A DNA stretch of 32,970 nt, from the NCBI GenBank assembly GCA_003151275.1, contig PLXC01000019.1, forward strand, positions 37,718-70,687, read 5' to 3'. Positions 23,769-32,890 of this stretch are shown piece after piece. How positions within the stretch are numbered: the stretch's first letter is position 1; each line of letters begins with the position of its first letter. Below the pieces are notes generated by a model. That model saw nothing but the letters and a program-made list of their open reading frames with translations. It was not told the DNA's origin and did not search any database. The translations under genes and the position numbers were made by a program. This DNA is from Candidatus Melainabacteria bacterium (GTDB taxonomy: Bacteria > Cyanobacteriota > Vampirovibrionia > Obscuribacterales > Obscuribacteraceae).

Positions 23769-26240
23769 CTAGTCTTTCGCTCTCCCAGCTGCTGCACCTG
23801 CAGTTTTCTGGTCTGCAGCGGTGAGCTGCGAAGGGCCAAGGTTAACGGTCAACTTGGCGACCTTGCCGTTGAAGGCAAACGGAACTTGATAGTCGTTTTC
23901 GTTGACACTGGTGCGTGTGTCGACGCCAACGTCGAAGGTCTCGTCGGCAACCTGGAGGAAGGCAATCGAGTTTGGAGTCTTTTGCGTGGCCACTACCGCG
24001 CCGTCTACCTTCAGCACGCCGGTGCCGCCTTTGGCAATGCCGGGACCGTCATAAGTGAAGTCGAAGACGATCTTGTGCTTGCCTGCGCTAAGTGCCTGCT
24101 GCCCTTCCCATCGGTACTGAGCCAAGGTGAGCATGTTGTAGTTGAAGACCGGCTTGCCTTTGAGCAGGTAAAGTCCGTACCCACCCCAACGCCCGCCCGC
24201 GGTCACGAGCATACCGTTGCCGCCACCTTCTGGAACCTCGACGTCAGCATCAATCGTGTACGACCGGCCCAAAATGTTCGGTACGTTTGCAAGCGGAAGA
24301 CCGGGCATGACACCGCTGTAAGTGAATTGGGTTTGACCAGCCGTGGAGCTTGGTCTGGGCGCCATTGCTCGGGCAAACGTATCGTTATTTAGCGGCAGCA
24401 CGTTGTATTTAGCCGCCTCGGTATCGAAAAGCGCCTGCATTTCCTTCAATTTGTCAGGCATCTTCGCTGAGAGGTCATCTGACTGCGAGTAGTCTTTGGT
24501 CAGGTTGAACAGCTCCCATTTATAGTCATTGGGCGAAGGCAAAGGTGCGTTCAAGATCCAAGGTCCGTGTGGTGGCACCGTGTTTGCGTACCAACCATCG
24601 TGATAGATACCGCGATTAGCGATCATCTCGAAGTATTGAGTCGAGCGTTTCGATGGTGCGGATGCATTTGCTTTATCAAATGTATAGGCCATGCTCACGC
24701 CTTCCATCGGCTTTTGTTTGATGCCGTTCACCATTTCTGGTGCCTTGATACCAGAGGCTTCGAGGATCGTGGGCACGATGTCGATGATGTGGTGAAACTG
24801 GGTGCGCACACCGCCGGCATCCTTGATCCGCTCAGGCCACGAGATCGCCAAACCCTGACGTGTGCCGCCAAAATGCGAGGCGATCTGTTTTGTCCATTTG
24901 AATGGTGTATCGAACGCCCAAGACCAAGCTACAGCCATGTGCGGGTAGGTAGATTCCGAACCCCAAGCGTCGTAGTGCTTGAGTTGCTCAGCGATTGGAT
25001 AGTCCAGGATGCCATTGTATGAGGTGTATTGGTTTGGCGTGCCGACCAATGTGCCCTCAGGGCTGGTGCCGTTGTCTCCATCTATGTAGATGATGAGCGT
25101 GTTGTCGAGCTTACCCATGTCATCGACTTGTTGAATAACCCGGCCAATTTCATTGTCGGTATATGCCGTATATCCAGCGTAGACCTCAGCCTGACGGGCG
25201 AAGAGCTTTTTCTGATCGGCTGGCAGTGTGTCCCACTTCGGCAGACTATCGGGCCAGTCTGTTAACTTCGCTTCTGCAGGTATCGCACCCACACGTTTTT
25301 GATTGGCGAAGATCTGGTCGCGCAGGGCATTCCACCCCATGTCAAACTTGCCTTTGAATTTGTCAGACCATTCTTTCTTTGGTTGGTGCGGTGAATGGCT
25401 GCCACCCGGAACGTAATAGAGAAAGAACGGCTGGTCTGGAGATGAGGCATTGAGCTGCTTCATGTAACTGATGGCCTCGTCGGCTAGATCGGTGGTCAGG
25501 TTATAGCCAGTTTTGCCAATCCAGGGAAAGATCTGTCTATTGTTTTGAAACAGGTATGGCTTCCATTGGTCGGTCTCGCCACCCAGGAATCCGTAGAAAT
25601 AATCAAAGCCCATTCCCGACGGCCATTGGTCGAAAGGACCAGAGACACCATATTGAAATGCCGGTGTATTGTGATCTTTGCCGAACCACGATGTTGCATA
25701 GCCATTATCTTTGAGCACTCTGCCAATCGTCGCGTTGTCTTCTCCGATGATCGAGTCATAGCCAGGAAAGCCTGTCGATAACTCAGTAATCACTCCGAAG
25801 CCACCCGTATGATGGTTCCGTCCAGTGATCAAAGCAGCCCGAGTGGGAGAACACAAAGCTGTTGAATTAAACTGGGTATAGCGCAAACCAGCTTTGGCAA
25901 TGCGGTCCAAGGCGGGTGTTGGAATCACGCCTCCAAAGGTACCGCTGACGCCGTAACCCTGGTCATCAGTCATAATCAGTAAAACGTTCGGTGCTCCTTT
26001 AGGTGGAACAACACGAGGCGGCCACCAGGTTTTGGAGTCAGTCGCGAGCTCCTTGATGACACCACCGAATTTCATTTCAGGCGCTGGCAGTTGTTTTCCG
26101 TCAAGAGTTGTCGTGGCGCTTGGCGAACCAAGTTCGCCTGTAATCTGCTGCGAAATCGCAGGTCCTGAGAACAGAATTACTGCACATATCGACGTCGCTA
26201 ATTTCGCGACCAAGCCTATTTTGCTTGGCTTCTTTTCCAT
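23769..26240 (-). CDS. Secreted arylsulfatase
   Basis: The 823-residue protein starts at the ATG at 26240, with AAGGGAG 9 bases upstream. Residues 1-30 are a signal peptide (AKLATSICAVILFSGPAIS). NVLLIMTDDQGYG near residue 85 supplies metal-binding aspartates. CSPTRAALITGR holds the sulfatase signature with Cys130, which must be oxidised to formylglycine. GKDHNTP, SHSPH and DGDNGTS give further metal and sulfate ligands. The enzyme hydrolyses sulfate esters in the periplasm or outside. After about residue 640 comes a beta-rich C-terminal region (ILGRSYTIDADVEVPEGG onward) common in this long sulfatase class. No formylglycine-generating enzyme is encoded in the window. The MFS gene lies upstream on the same strand. 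Confidence 0.92.
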   Translation of the reverse strand: MEKKPSKIGLVAKLATSICAVILFSGPAISQQITGELGSPSATTTLDGKQLPAPEMKFGGVIKELATDSKTWWPPRVVPPKGAPNVLLIMTDDQGYGVSGTFGGVIPTPALDRIAKAGLRYTQFNSTALCSPTRAALITGRNHHTGGFGVITELSTGFPGYDSIIGEDNATIGRVLKDNGYATSWFGKDHNTPAFQYGVSGPFDQWPSGMGFDYFYGFLGGETDQWKPYLFQNNRQIFPWIGKTGYNLTTDLADEAISYMKQLNASSPDQPFFLYYVPGGSHSPHQPKKEWSDKFKGKFDMGWNALRDQIFANQKRVGAIPAEAKLTDWPDSLPKWDTLPADQKKLFARQAEVYAGYTAYTDNEIGRVIQQVDDMGKLDNTLIIYIDGDNGTSPEGTLVGTPNQYTSYNGILDYPIAEQLKHYDAWGSESTYPHMAVAWSWAFDTPFKWTKQIASHFGGTRQGLAISWPERIKDAGGVRTQFHHIIDIVPTILEASGIKAPEMVNGIKQKPMEGVSMAYTFDKANASAPSKRSTQYFEMIANRGIYHDGWYANTVPPHGPWILNAPLPSPNDYKWELFNLTKDYSQSDDLSAKMPDKLKEMQALFDTEAAKYNVLPLNNDTFARAMAPRPSSTAGQTQFTYSGVMPGLPLANVPNILGRSYTIDADVEVPEGGGNGMLVTAGGRWGGYGLYLLKGKPVFNYNMLTLAQYRWEGQQALSAGKHKIVFDFTYDGPGIAKGGTGVLKVDGAVVATQKTPNSIAFLQVADETFDVGVDTRTSVNENDYQVPFAFNGKVAKLTVNLGPSQLTAADQKTAGAAAGRAKD

Positions 26241-26350
26241 GAGCAGAACTCCCTTATGTTAGTAAAATAGACACTTTTCGCGCCAAGGCTTGATACGGTC
26301 GAGCAAATTTACCATAGCCGCTCGCTTTATGTATCCAATCGCTTGACGAC

Positions 26351-26382
26351 TTTCAGCGAACCAACCGCTGAAATGCTTTTTA
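26351..26382. other. Hairpin between MFS and arylsulfatase genes
   Basis: TTTCAGCG (26351-26358) pairs perfectly with CGCTGAAA (26366-26373) around a 7-base loop. On the forward strand a T-run follows (26377-26381); on the reverse strand, the direction of both genes, an A-run precedes it and no T-run follows. It is either a weak terminator or a regulatory hairpin. Confidence 0.35.
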
Positions 26383-26403
26383 GAGAAAAGGACAATATGA
26401 AAA

Positions 26404-27636
26404 TCAAGTCGCTGCTTTTGCAGGCAACTCTGGCAGCTTTAAGCTGAGCACAAATGCCACCACCATCGCCACCGCACCGATCCAATAAGGTGCGCTCATG
26501 CCCAGGTATTGATACGACATACCGCCGACAATTGGTCCGATAATGCGACCTAAGGTAGCCAGAGATTGACCGACACCGAGCACTCCACCGACACGATCGG
26601 CGGCTGCCAGTTTGGATAACATGCTCTGGTTGGAGGGATTGTTGATGCCCGAACCGATTGCCAGAAGAGCTAGTGCCAATCCGAGCACCACTAGGTTGAT
26701 CGTGGCCGGCGTGAGCAATAAACCGAGGGCCACAAGAACGCAACCGACGCCAATCAGCTTCTTTTCTCCATACTTTTTAGAGAGGCGATGAATCATTCCA
26801 CCTTGCACCATGACGATCAAGAAACCAACGTAAGTGAACATCCAGCTATTCATGTTGGTCGTAAATTTGAATTGGTCATGGGTGAGCAGCACCAAAGTAG
26901 TTTCCATGTTGGCGAAAGCAAAAGTGGAAATAAAGAAGATGGCTAGCGAAATTTTCAGGCTTGGATCTTTGATCGTAGCCCAATAGAAATTTGGACCGTT
27001 GCCAAAGCGTTCCGTGCCTGCCTGAGATCTTTTCGGCGGCTCAGGAAGCAGGAAAAAGGTGAGAATCAAATCGAGAATGCTGAACCCTGCAGCAACAAAA
27101 CCGACCATAGCCAAGCCGAAACCGGCGCAGAATCCACCAATGGCTGGTCCGAGAACGAATCCCAGCCCGAAGGCGGCACCAACCATGCCCATTCCCTTGG
27201 CTCGATTTTCAGGCGTAGTCACGTCGCTGACGTAAGCTTGAGCCACGGCGATGTTGGCATTGCCGGCACCGGCCACCATCCGCGCCAGAAATAGCATCAC
27301 TAAAGAAGTCGAAAAACCCCAGATTATGTAGCCGATGCTCGACGCCAAGAGGCTGACCAACAATATCGGACGCCTGCCCACCTTATCGGAGAGGCGTCCC
27401 CAAAATGGCGTGAAAAAGAACTGCATGACCGAGTACGACGCCATTAAAAGCCCGACCATAGTGCCGTCGGCGTTAAGTTGGCGGGCATAAGTCGGCAGAA
27501 CGGGGATGATTAATCCAAATCCGACGAGGTCAATGAAAACGGTGAGGACGACAAGAAGAAGTGGCTTCATTCCACTTTTTTTTGAACCATCTTCATTCAA
27601 TTTTTCCTGCTTGGAATCACTTGCTGGCGATGTCAA
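26404..27636 (-). CDS. MFS transporter, drug:H+ antiporter (TetA-like)
   Basis: The protein has 410 residues with about 12 membrane helices. Motif A of the major facilitator superfamily is GRLSDKVGRRPILL near residue 80, after the first helix VVLTVFIDLVGFGLIIPVLP. ARMVAGAGNANIAVAQAYVSDVTTPENRAKGMG is the helix 4-5 region and LGPAIGG is motif C of the DHA1 antiporter class, which exports small molecules using proton motive force. I start at TTG (27636), 6 bases after AGGTGA; the alternative is the ATG 22 codons later at MKPLLLV. The cytoplasmic N-terminal extension is short and charged. The substrate is unknown; tetracycline resistance should not be assumed. It diverges from the Ser/Thr kinase gene. 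Confidence 0.85.
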   Translation of the reverse strand: MTSPASDSKQEKLNEDGSKKSGMKPLLLVVLTVFIDLVGFGLIIPVLPTYARQLNADGTMVGLLMASYSVMQFFFTPFWGRLSDKVGRRPILLVSLLASSIGYIIWGFSTSLVMLFLARMVAGAGNANIAVAQAYVSDVTTPENRAKGMGMVGAAFGLGFVLGPAIGGFCAGFGLAMVGFVAAGFSILDLILTFFLLPEPPKRSQAGTERFGNGPNFYWATIKDPSLKISLAIFFISTFAFANMETTLVLLTHDQFKFTTNMNSWMFTYVGFLIVMVQGGMIHRLSKKYGEKKLIGVGCVLVALGLLLTPATINLVVLGLALALLAIGSGINNPSNQSMLSKLAAADRVGGVLGVGQSLATLGRIIGPIVGGMSYQYLGMSAPYWIGAVAMVVAFVLSLKLPELPAKAAT

Positions 27637-27902
27637 TTTGAGTCACCTGGGGGAATGGCAAAAGCTCTCAGTGCCCGCTGGTTAAGCGATACACGCTCGT
27701 CAAGTGGGCCCGAATAGTAATTATAAAACTGCTACGGAGGCGGCATTTGCCGAGGCTTTGATATTAAGGCGTAAACTTCTTTTCGGTTTGTTAGTGCCCG
27801 ACTGTGGTAATTAAAAGTAATATAAGGGCAGGTAGTTCCGACCTGTACTTCTGGCGTTCCCCCACTCAATTACCAGTTGTTTTACACAGCACCACTCCTC
27901 GT

Positions 27903-29600
27903 ATGAAGCTATGTCTGATCTGCAATTTTCAGACCGCTGGAGAGCAAGATATATGCCCCAGAGATGGTTCCTCTATGGTTACCGTCGGGGACGATCCACT
28001 CCTCGGCGTTGTCGTCGAAGGCCGCTATAAGATCGAGTCCGTAATCGGTCAGGGGTCTGCCGGCACCGTGTACAAAGCGGTGCAGGAGCTCATTGGCCGG
28101 GAAGTTGCCATCAAAGTCCTTCATGACTACCTGGTCTCAGACCAAGAATTTATCAAACGATTCACCCAGGAAGCTAAAGCGTCCAGTCGCCTCAGTCATC
28201 CAAATATCATCACGATCTACGATTTCGGGACGATTCCGCAGGGCAATCGCCCCTATATCGCGATGGACTTGCTCAAAGGGACGCCGCTGTCAGATTTGCT
28301 CAACGACCGCAATCACCTTAGCGTCGAAGAAACAATTCCTCTCTTCAAACAGGTCTGTGGTGCCCTGGCAGAAGCGCACCGGCAAGGTGTCGTGCATAGA
28401 GACGTCAAACCCGAAAACATTTGTCTGGTTGAACGCAGCGGGCAAAAGCTCTTCCCAATCGTTGTGGACTTCGGAATTGCCAGATTGGTTCAAGAAGAAT
28501 CTGACGTTGCGAGGATAACGCGCACCGGCACGGTTTGCGGCAGCCCAACTTACATGAGCCCTGAGCAGTGCACCTCGAGCAAGGTCGATCATCGCAGTGA
28601 CATCTACTCTTTAGGCGTCGTCATTTATGAGACGTTAACTGGCGAGGTGCCATTCCTTTCTGATGAATTGGTCAAAGTCATGGCCATGCATTTATCAGAC
28701 CCACCTAAACCTTTGAACTCAGTGCGGGACGATCTCCATTTTTCTCAAGCGCTCGAAGAAGTCGTTTACAAGTCACTTCAAAAAAATCCTGACCAGCGTT
28801 ATCAAACGATGGAAGAATTCTCCGCAGCGCTCGAACTTGCGGCCAAGACTCCTGATCCTGCACCGGAAATGGTGGCACAAGCGCCAAAGAGGCCAGATAT
28901 CATTCCAGGACCTCTGGCCAGTGACGACAACTTGCAATCGCGTTCAGCCAGCAAGGAAATGTCAGTGCCTCGCTCCAAGCCAATGGATCTTGCCTCGCGA
29001 GCGCTCGACGAACTGCGCACATCGGGTGCTTATGATGAGATCGACGGCGGGTCGGCCATGGCCCGTGTGCAAGCTGCTCGAGCCGCTGCAGCGCAGGCAG
29101 TGAATGACTATCAAACATCTTCGACCCAATCGAGCACAAGCTTGTCGCACACAAACTTTCAGAGAGGGCGTGTCAAACGAACTTGGATAGATACACTCAA
29201 GGACATCGGGGCAAAAGGCGCCCTCGCCTTCGGAGCCGTTCTGGTGGCAGGTGTGGTGATGGTGTTGGCTACCGATCAACGCCTCGTCGCTTTGATACCC
29301 GGTCTGAAGGCCGCTTCGATAGAAGAAGCTGAACCCTTATATAAGAAGGGCAAGTATCTCGAAGTGATCTCAGTGGTCAAGGCCTATCGAGATCAAAATC
29401 AAAAAAAGATGCCCAAGGACAAAATTGAGGTTTACAGCAAAGCCCTTGTCCAAGAAGCAAAATTGTTGGCTCGCGATCAAGAGTACAAGCAAGCCTGCTC
29501 TTATTTAGATTTGGTGCCGCCGAAATCATCGCAATTCGATCCATCACGGCTTCTGCTGAAACGCTATCAACAGCTGATTAAAGAATCCGCGAATAAGTAA
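27903..29600 (+). CDS. Ser/Thr protein kinase with N-terminal zinc-ribbon-like segment
   Basis: The protein has 565 residues from the ATG at 27903. The frame is open 33 codons further upstream, but those residues look non-coding; no clear ribosome site precedes either start. MKLCLICNFQTAGEQDICPRDG has three Cys (4, 7, 18), like the N-terminal zinc ribbons of bacterial kinases. The Hanks-type kinase domain spans about 41-310, with Gly loop GQGSAGTVYKA, Lys71 in VAIKVL, catalytic Asp167 in HRDVKPEN, Asp189 in DFGIA and SPEQ. A Pro/Ser-rich linker follows, then one membrane helix (about 439-458). The C-terminal about 100 residues look like TPR helices and would lie outside the cytoplasm as a sensor. 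The targets are unknown. The stop is immediately followed by repeat copy 2. Confidence 0.88.
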   Translation: MKLCLICNFQTAGEQDICPRDGSSMVTVGDDPLLGVVVEGRYKIESVIGQGSAGTVYKAVQELIGREVAIKVLHDYLVSDQEFIKRFTQEAKASSRLSHPNIITIYDFGTIPQGNRPYIAMDLLKGTPLSDLLNDRNHLSVEETIPLFKQVCGALAEAHRQGVVHRDVKPENICLVERSGQKLFPIVVDFGIARLVQEESDVARITRTGTVCGSPTYMSPEQCTSSKVDHRSDIYSLGVVIYETLTGEVPFLSDELVKVMAMHLSDPPKPLNSVRDDLHFSQALEEVVYKSLQKNPDQRYQTMEEFSAALELAAKTPDPAPEMVAQAPKRPDIIPGPLASDDNLQSRSASKEMSVPRSKPMDLASRALDELRTSGAYDEIDGGSAMARVQAARAAAAQAVNDYQTSSTQSSTSLSHTNFQRGRVKRTWIDTLKDIGAKGALAFGAVLVAGVVMVLATDQRLVALIPGLKAASIEEAEPLYKKGKYLEVISVVKAYRDQNQKKMPKDKIEVYSKALVQEAKLLARDQEYKQACSYLDLVPPKSSQFDPSRLLLKRYQQLIKESANK

Positions 29601-29717
29601 ATGGAGCGCGGCTGTCCAAAGCCGCCCATGATCACCGCTCGAGCCGGGTGGAGCGCGGCTGTCCAAAGCCGCCCATGACTACCTATCGAAGCGGGTCTGG
29701 AGACCCGCGCTCCATTT
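29599..29717 (+). repeat. Dispersed multi-hairpin palindromic repeat, copy 2 (with a duplicated arm)
   Basis: The outer arms AAATGGAGCGCG (29599-29610) and CGCGCTCCATTT (29706-29717) are perfectly complementary over 12 bases. Inside are GCGGCT/AGCCGC (29608-29625), the same hairpin again at about 29655-29672, and GCGGGTCT/AGACCCGC (29691-29708). A 30-base block (29602-29631) recurs exactly at 29649-29678. The element begins inside the kinase stop codon and ends 20 bases before the accA stop, so it fills the convergent gap. Confidence 0.88.
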
Positions 29718-29736
29718 CGATGTCGTCGCCGGAGCA

Positions 29737-30708
29737 TTAAGCCTCGACGAAAGCGCCGATATTTCTAAACTTGCGTTGCCTGTCGCGCCTAATATCTTCG
29801 CGGCTCAACTTTGTAAGCTGATCTAAGTGACGGCAAATCGCCTCACGTGTTTTTCGTGCGGCAAAATCATAGTCCTGATGAGCGCCGCCTAGAGGCTCCT
29901 CGATCACGTCATCGACAACACCCAGTTCCAAGATCTCCCGAGCCGTCATCTTCATTGCTTCGCAAGCTTCTGAGACTTTGTCGGCCGATCTCCAAAGAAT
30001 TGAGGCGCAACCTTCAGGCGAAATGACCGAATATACTGCGTGCTCAAGCATGAGGATGCGATTGGCCAAGCCAATGGCTAGCGCCCCTCCCGATCCACCT
30101 TCACCAGTCACTACTGCCACCACAGGCACCGTCAGCCCAGACAATTCGAAAAGATTGACGGCAATTGCTTCAGCTTGATTGTGCTCCTCGGCGTGCATGC
30201 CGGGATAGGCGCCGGGCGTGTCAATCAATGTGACCACAGGCATGTTGAACTTTTCAGCGTGTTGAAAAAGACGCAGCGCTTTTCGATAACCTTCAGGTTG
30301 AGGCATGCCGAAATTACATTGCTGCTTATCGCGCAACGATCGACCTTTCTGTGTGCCAATGCCAAGCACGCGGTAATTGCCGAGTTCAATCAAACCGCAA
30401 ACCATAGCCGGATCGTCGGCACCCTTACGGTCACCATGCATCTCGACCCAATTCTCATCCCAGCGATCGAAGTAATCACGCACGTAAGGTCGTTGTGTGT
30501 GCCTGGCAATTTCGCGGTGATCAATCGGGCGCAGGTTAGCGTACAAGGATTTTTTCAAGTTGTCGTATTGCTCGTGCAAACGGGCTACATCCTTGTCCAT
30601 GTCAGGATTGTCGGCTAGTTGTTTTTCAATCGCCTCGATTTGCTTTGCCAGTTCTGCCAGCGGTTGTTCGAATTCTAGGGGAATCGGTTTCTTCTCTATG
30701 GTTGCCAT
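29737..30708 (-). CDS. accA: Acetyl-CoA carboxylase carboxyltransferase alpha subunit
   Basis: The 323-residue protein is of typical AccA length. FEQPLAELAKQIEAIEKQL at the N-terminus, then RPYVRDYFDRW, GDRKGADDPAMVCGL, TLIDTPGAYPGMHAEEHNQAEAIA and GEGGSGGALAIGLANRILMLEHAVYSVISPEGCASILW are diagnostic. With AccD it forms the carboxyltransferase that moves CO2 from biotin to acetyl-CoA, giving malonyl-CoA for fatty-acid synthesis in the cytoplasm. It follows accD by 21 bases, as an accDA unit. The ATG at 30708 follows accD too closely for a separate promoter. Confidence 0.98.
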   Translation of the reverse strand: MATIEKKPIPLEFEQPLAELAKQIEAIEKQLADNPDMDKDVARLHEQYDNLKKSLYANLRPIDHREIARHTQRPYVRDYFDRWDENWVEMHGDRKGADDPAMVCGLIELGNYRVLGIGTQKGRSLRDKQQCNFGMPQPEGYRKALRLFQHAEKFNMPVVTLIDTPGAYPGMHAEEHNQAEAIAVNLFELSGLTVPVVAVVTGEGGSGGALAIGLANRILMLEHAVYSVISPEGCASILWRSADKVSEACEAMKMTAREILELGVVDDVIEEPLGGAHQDYDFAARKTREAICRHLDQLTKLSREDIRRDRQRKFRNIGAFVEA

Positions 30709-30729
30709 CGTTTAAACCTTTGAGTCGCT

Positions 30730-31680
30730 TTATTTTCTTGCCGTTGTCGGTGCCGTTGTCGGTGCCGTTAAATTCTCGGACTTAGGTGCCGTTTTTTTTT
30801 CCGCGCGGGCATGGAATGCAATTAGCTTTGCCAGACTGTCTACCAGTCTCGAACGCTCGACGACCATATCCACTTGTCCATGCTTGAGAAGATATTCTGC
30901 CGTTTGAAAATCTGCAGGCAATTTTTGGCGAATAGTTTGCTCGATTACTCTTCTGCCAGCAAATCCAATTCTCGCTCCCGGCTCGGCAATGATAACGTCG
31001 CCCAGCATGGCAAAACTAGCAGTCACACCGCCAAAGGTTGGCTCAGCCAGAATTGAAATGTAGAGACCGCCGTCATCTTGAAAAGATTTGAGCGCCGAAC
31101 TCGTCTTTGCTAACTGCATCAAGCTGAGGATGCCTTCTTGCATTCTGGCGCCACCTGAGCTGGAGACAATGATCAAGGGCAGCCGATCTCTTTGAGCGCG
31201 CTCTGTGATGCGCGTCACTTTTTCGCCGACAACAGAACCCATTGACCCACCAAAGTGACCAAAATCCATGATTCCTAGCGCTGCATCGTGGTCTTTGATT
31301 TTGCATGTTCCGGTCACCACAGCTTCAATCAAGCCGGATTTTCGACTGGCTTCAATTTGTCTGCTCGGATAATTGTCAGTGTCGGTGAAGTTGAGAGGGT
31401 CTGAGGAAGTCAGATTCGCATCGATCTCTTGGAATGTGTCAGGATCGGACAGCTGCTCAATCCGCTCGATCGCTCCAATTCTGAAATGGTACTGACACTT
31501 CGGGCAGACGTGCAGGTTGGCGCGCAAATCTCTTGTATACAAGAGTTCGCGACATTGGAAACATTTTGTCCACAAAGCACAAATGTCGTCTGACGTCGCC
31601 AACGGCTCCGGCGGCTTCACCTGCTCGTTGTCACGGCGCTTCTTGCGCTTGTCAAACCAGTCTTTGAGATCCATGGGCAT
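30730..31680 (-). CDS. accD: Acetyl-CoA carboxylase carboxyltransferase beta subunit
   Basis: The 316-residue protein starts at the ATG at 31680 (a second ATG follows two codons later), with GAAGG just upstream. The four-Cys zinc ribbon (Cys40, Cys43, Cys59, Cys62: CFQC and CPKC) is standard for bacterial AccD. LIIVSSSGGARMQEGILSLMQ and LAEPTFGGVTASFAMLGDVIIAEPGARIGFAGRRVIEQT are catalytic-core motifs. The C-terminus ends in a low-complexity tail of Thr, Ala and Pro encoded by a 12-base tandem repeat (30740-30768). It is the first gene of the accD-accA unit, diverging from rsmE. Confidence 0.97.
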   Translation of the reverse strand: MPMDLKDWFDKRKKRRDNEQVKPPEPLATSDDICALWTKCFQCRELLYTRDLRANLHVCPKCQYHFRIGAIERIEQLSDPDTFQEIDANLTSSDPLNFTDTDNYPSRQIEASRKSGLIEAVVTGTCKIKDHDAALGIMDFGHFGGSMGSVVGEKVTRITERAQRDRLPLIIVSSSGGARMQEGILSLMQLAKTSSALKSFQDDGGLYISILAEPTFGGVTASFAMLGDVIIAEPGARIGFAGRRVIEQTIRQKLPADFQTAEYLLKHGQVDMVVERSRLVDSLAKLIAFHARAEKKTAPKSENLTAPTTAPTTARK

Positions 31681-31778
31681 GTGCCTTCTTCCCTCATTGG
31701 GATTGCGTGAACGTCCTATATCCAAGTTTTAAAGGGTGATCGCCAATAGCGCAACCTGTATCGCCCCTATGTATAGCT

Positions 31779-31808
31779 TTGCATGGATAAGTAGGGCAAG
31801 ATTATATC
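31779..31808 (+). promoter_or_regulatory. Candidate sigma-70 promoter for rsmE
   Basis: TTGCAT (31779-31784) is followed after 17 bases by TTATAT, or after 18 by TATATC (31803-31808). This places a start near 31815 and a leader of about 40 bases before the ATG at 31853. Confidence 0.4.
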
Positions 31809-31852
31809 ACCGGGGGCTAACCGCCCGCCGCCGGGACTGCGGAAGATTTACC

Positions 31853-32638
31853 ATGCGTCGCTCCAGGTTCTTCGTCGACCCTTCAAACGTCGACCTGACA
31901 AAACAAACGATTTCGATAAAGGACGCCAATCAGATCCGGCAGATCCTCACTGTGCTTCGACTTCGTGTAGGCGATGGGCTCGACCTTCTGGACGGCACCG
32001 GCATGATTTATCCAAGCGTTATCAGTTCAAGCACCGCAATCAAAGGCAAAATTCGCAGCGGCGATCAACTCATCTGCAAGTTTGAACTCCCGTCAGCAGC
32101 CAGCGGTGAAGCAAGGATTCCTTTGATTGTCGCCTTGCCCGTTTTGCGTGGCACTCGATTTGAATGGGCGTTAGAAAAATTGACCGAGTTAGGTGTGGCT
32201 CAAATCATTCCGATCATTGTTGAACGCAGCGTTGTTGCTTACGATTCAGATCAAAGCTTATCTGCCGCTAAATTCGATCGGTGGCATTCGATCATTCGCG
32301 AAGCAGCAGAACAAAGCGAACGAGCTTTGATACCAAATGTGGTTTCGCCGGAAAAATTCACAGCATTTGTCAAGAGACCCGAGCTTGTTCAAGCAGCCAA
32401 ATTTATCGGCGCTGAGAGAGCGGATGCACCATCGATTGACGATGCATTGGATAGTGCACTTGGTGCCAAATCGATATGCATCGCCATTGGTGCCGAAGGC
32501 GGCTTCACAGAGGAAGAAATTGGATTATCTTTCACTCATGGTTTCGCATCAATATCTCTAGGCAAGCGAATACTCAGGGCTGAGACCGCTGCGGTGTATG
32601 CGGCATCAGTTGTGGTTTCTCGACTCGACAAGTATTAG
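31853..32638 (+). CDS. rsmE: 16S rRNA m3U1498 methyltransferase
   Basis: The 261-residue protein starts at the ATG at 31853, with GGAAG about 8 bases upstream; the frame is open further but the family begins at MRRSRFFV. RsmE methylates N3 of U1498 in 16S rRNA using S-adenosylmethionine. The C-terminal SPOUT knot is clear: EAAEQSERALIP, then IAIGAEGGFTEEE and SLGKRILRAETAAVYA. The N-terminal PUA-like domain contains QIRQILTVLRLRVGD. Length and motifs are normal. It diverges from accD and runs in the same direction as the YggS-like gene. Confidence 0.95.
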   Translation: MRRSRFFVDPSNVDLTKQTISIKDANQIRQILTVLRLRVGDGLDLLDGTGMIYPSVISSSTAIKGKIRSGDQLICKFELPSAASGEARIPLIVALPVLRGTRFEWALEKLTELGVAQIIPIIVERSVVAYDSDQSLSAAKFDRWHSIIREAAEQSERALIPNVVSPEKFTAFVKRPELVQAAKFIGAERADAPSIDDALDSALGAKSICIAIGAEGGFTEEEIGLSFTHGFASISLGKRILRAETAAVYAASVVVSRLDKY

Positions 32639-32807
32639 CGATGCAATAGCACCACAAGAGATATCACTTACGCAGCAAACTATCAGACGGAATGCTATGA
32701 AATCGCCTTAGCACCACGTCTTTAAGCGGATATAAATAGGGGCTACAATGACACAGAAGAGGTCGAAGCATTGACCTTTTTACCCGTCCAAATAAACTGG
32801 TATCGGC

Positions 32808-32839
32808 TTGACAAATATCCCTTTTCCAGGTCTTATAGT
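32808..32839 (+). promoter_or_regulatory. Possible promoter of the YggS-like gene
   Basis: A perfect TTGACA (32808-32813) and a TATAGT (32834-32839) are 20 bases apart, longer than the usual 17, so activity is doubtful without an activator. An inverted repeat (32853-32870) follows. Confidence 0.3.
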
Positions 32840-32890
32840 AGGTGTTGCTGGAGGCATCATATGTGATGCCAATTTGCCCAATTGGAAGGC

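Noticed and set aside
23661..24392. 243-codon forward frame
   Set aside because: It overlaps the arylsulfatase C-terminus antisense and has no recognisable domain.
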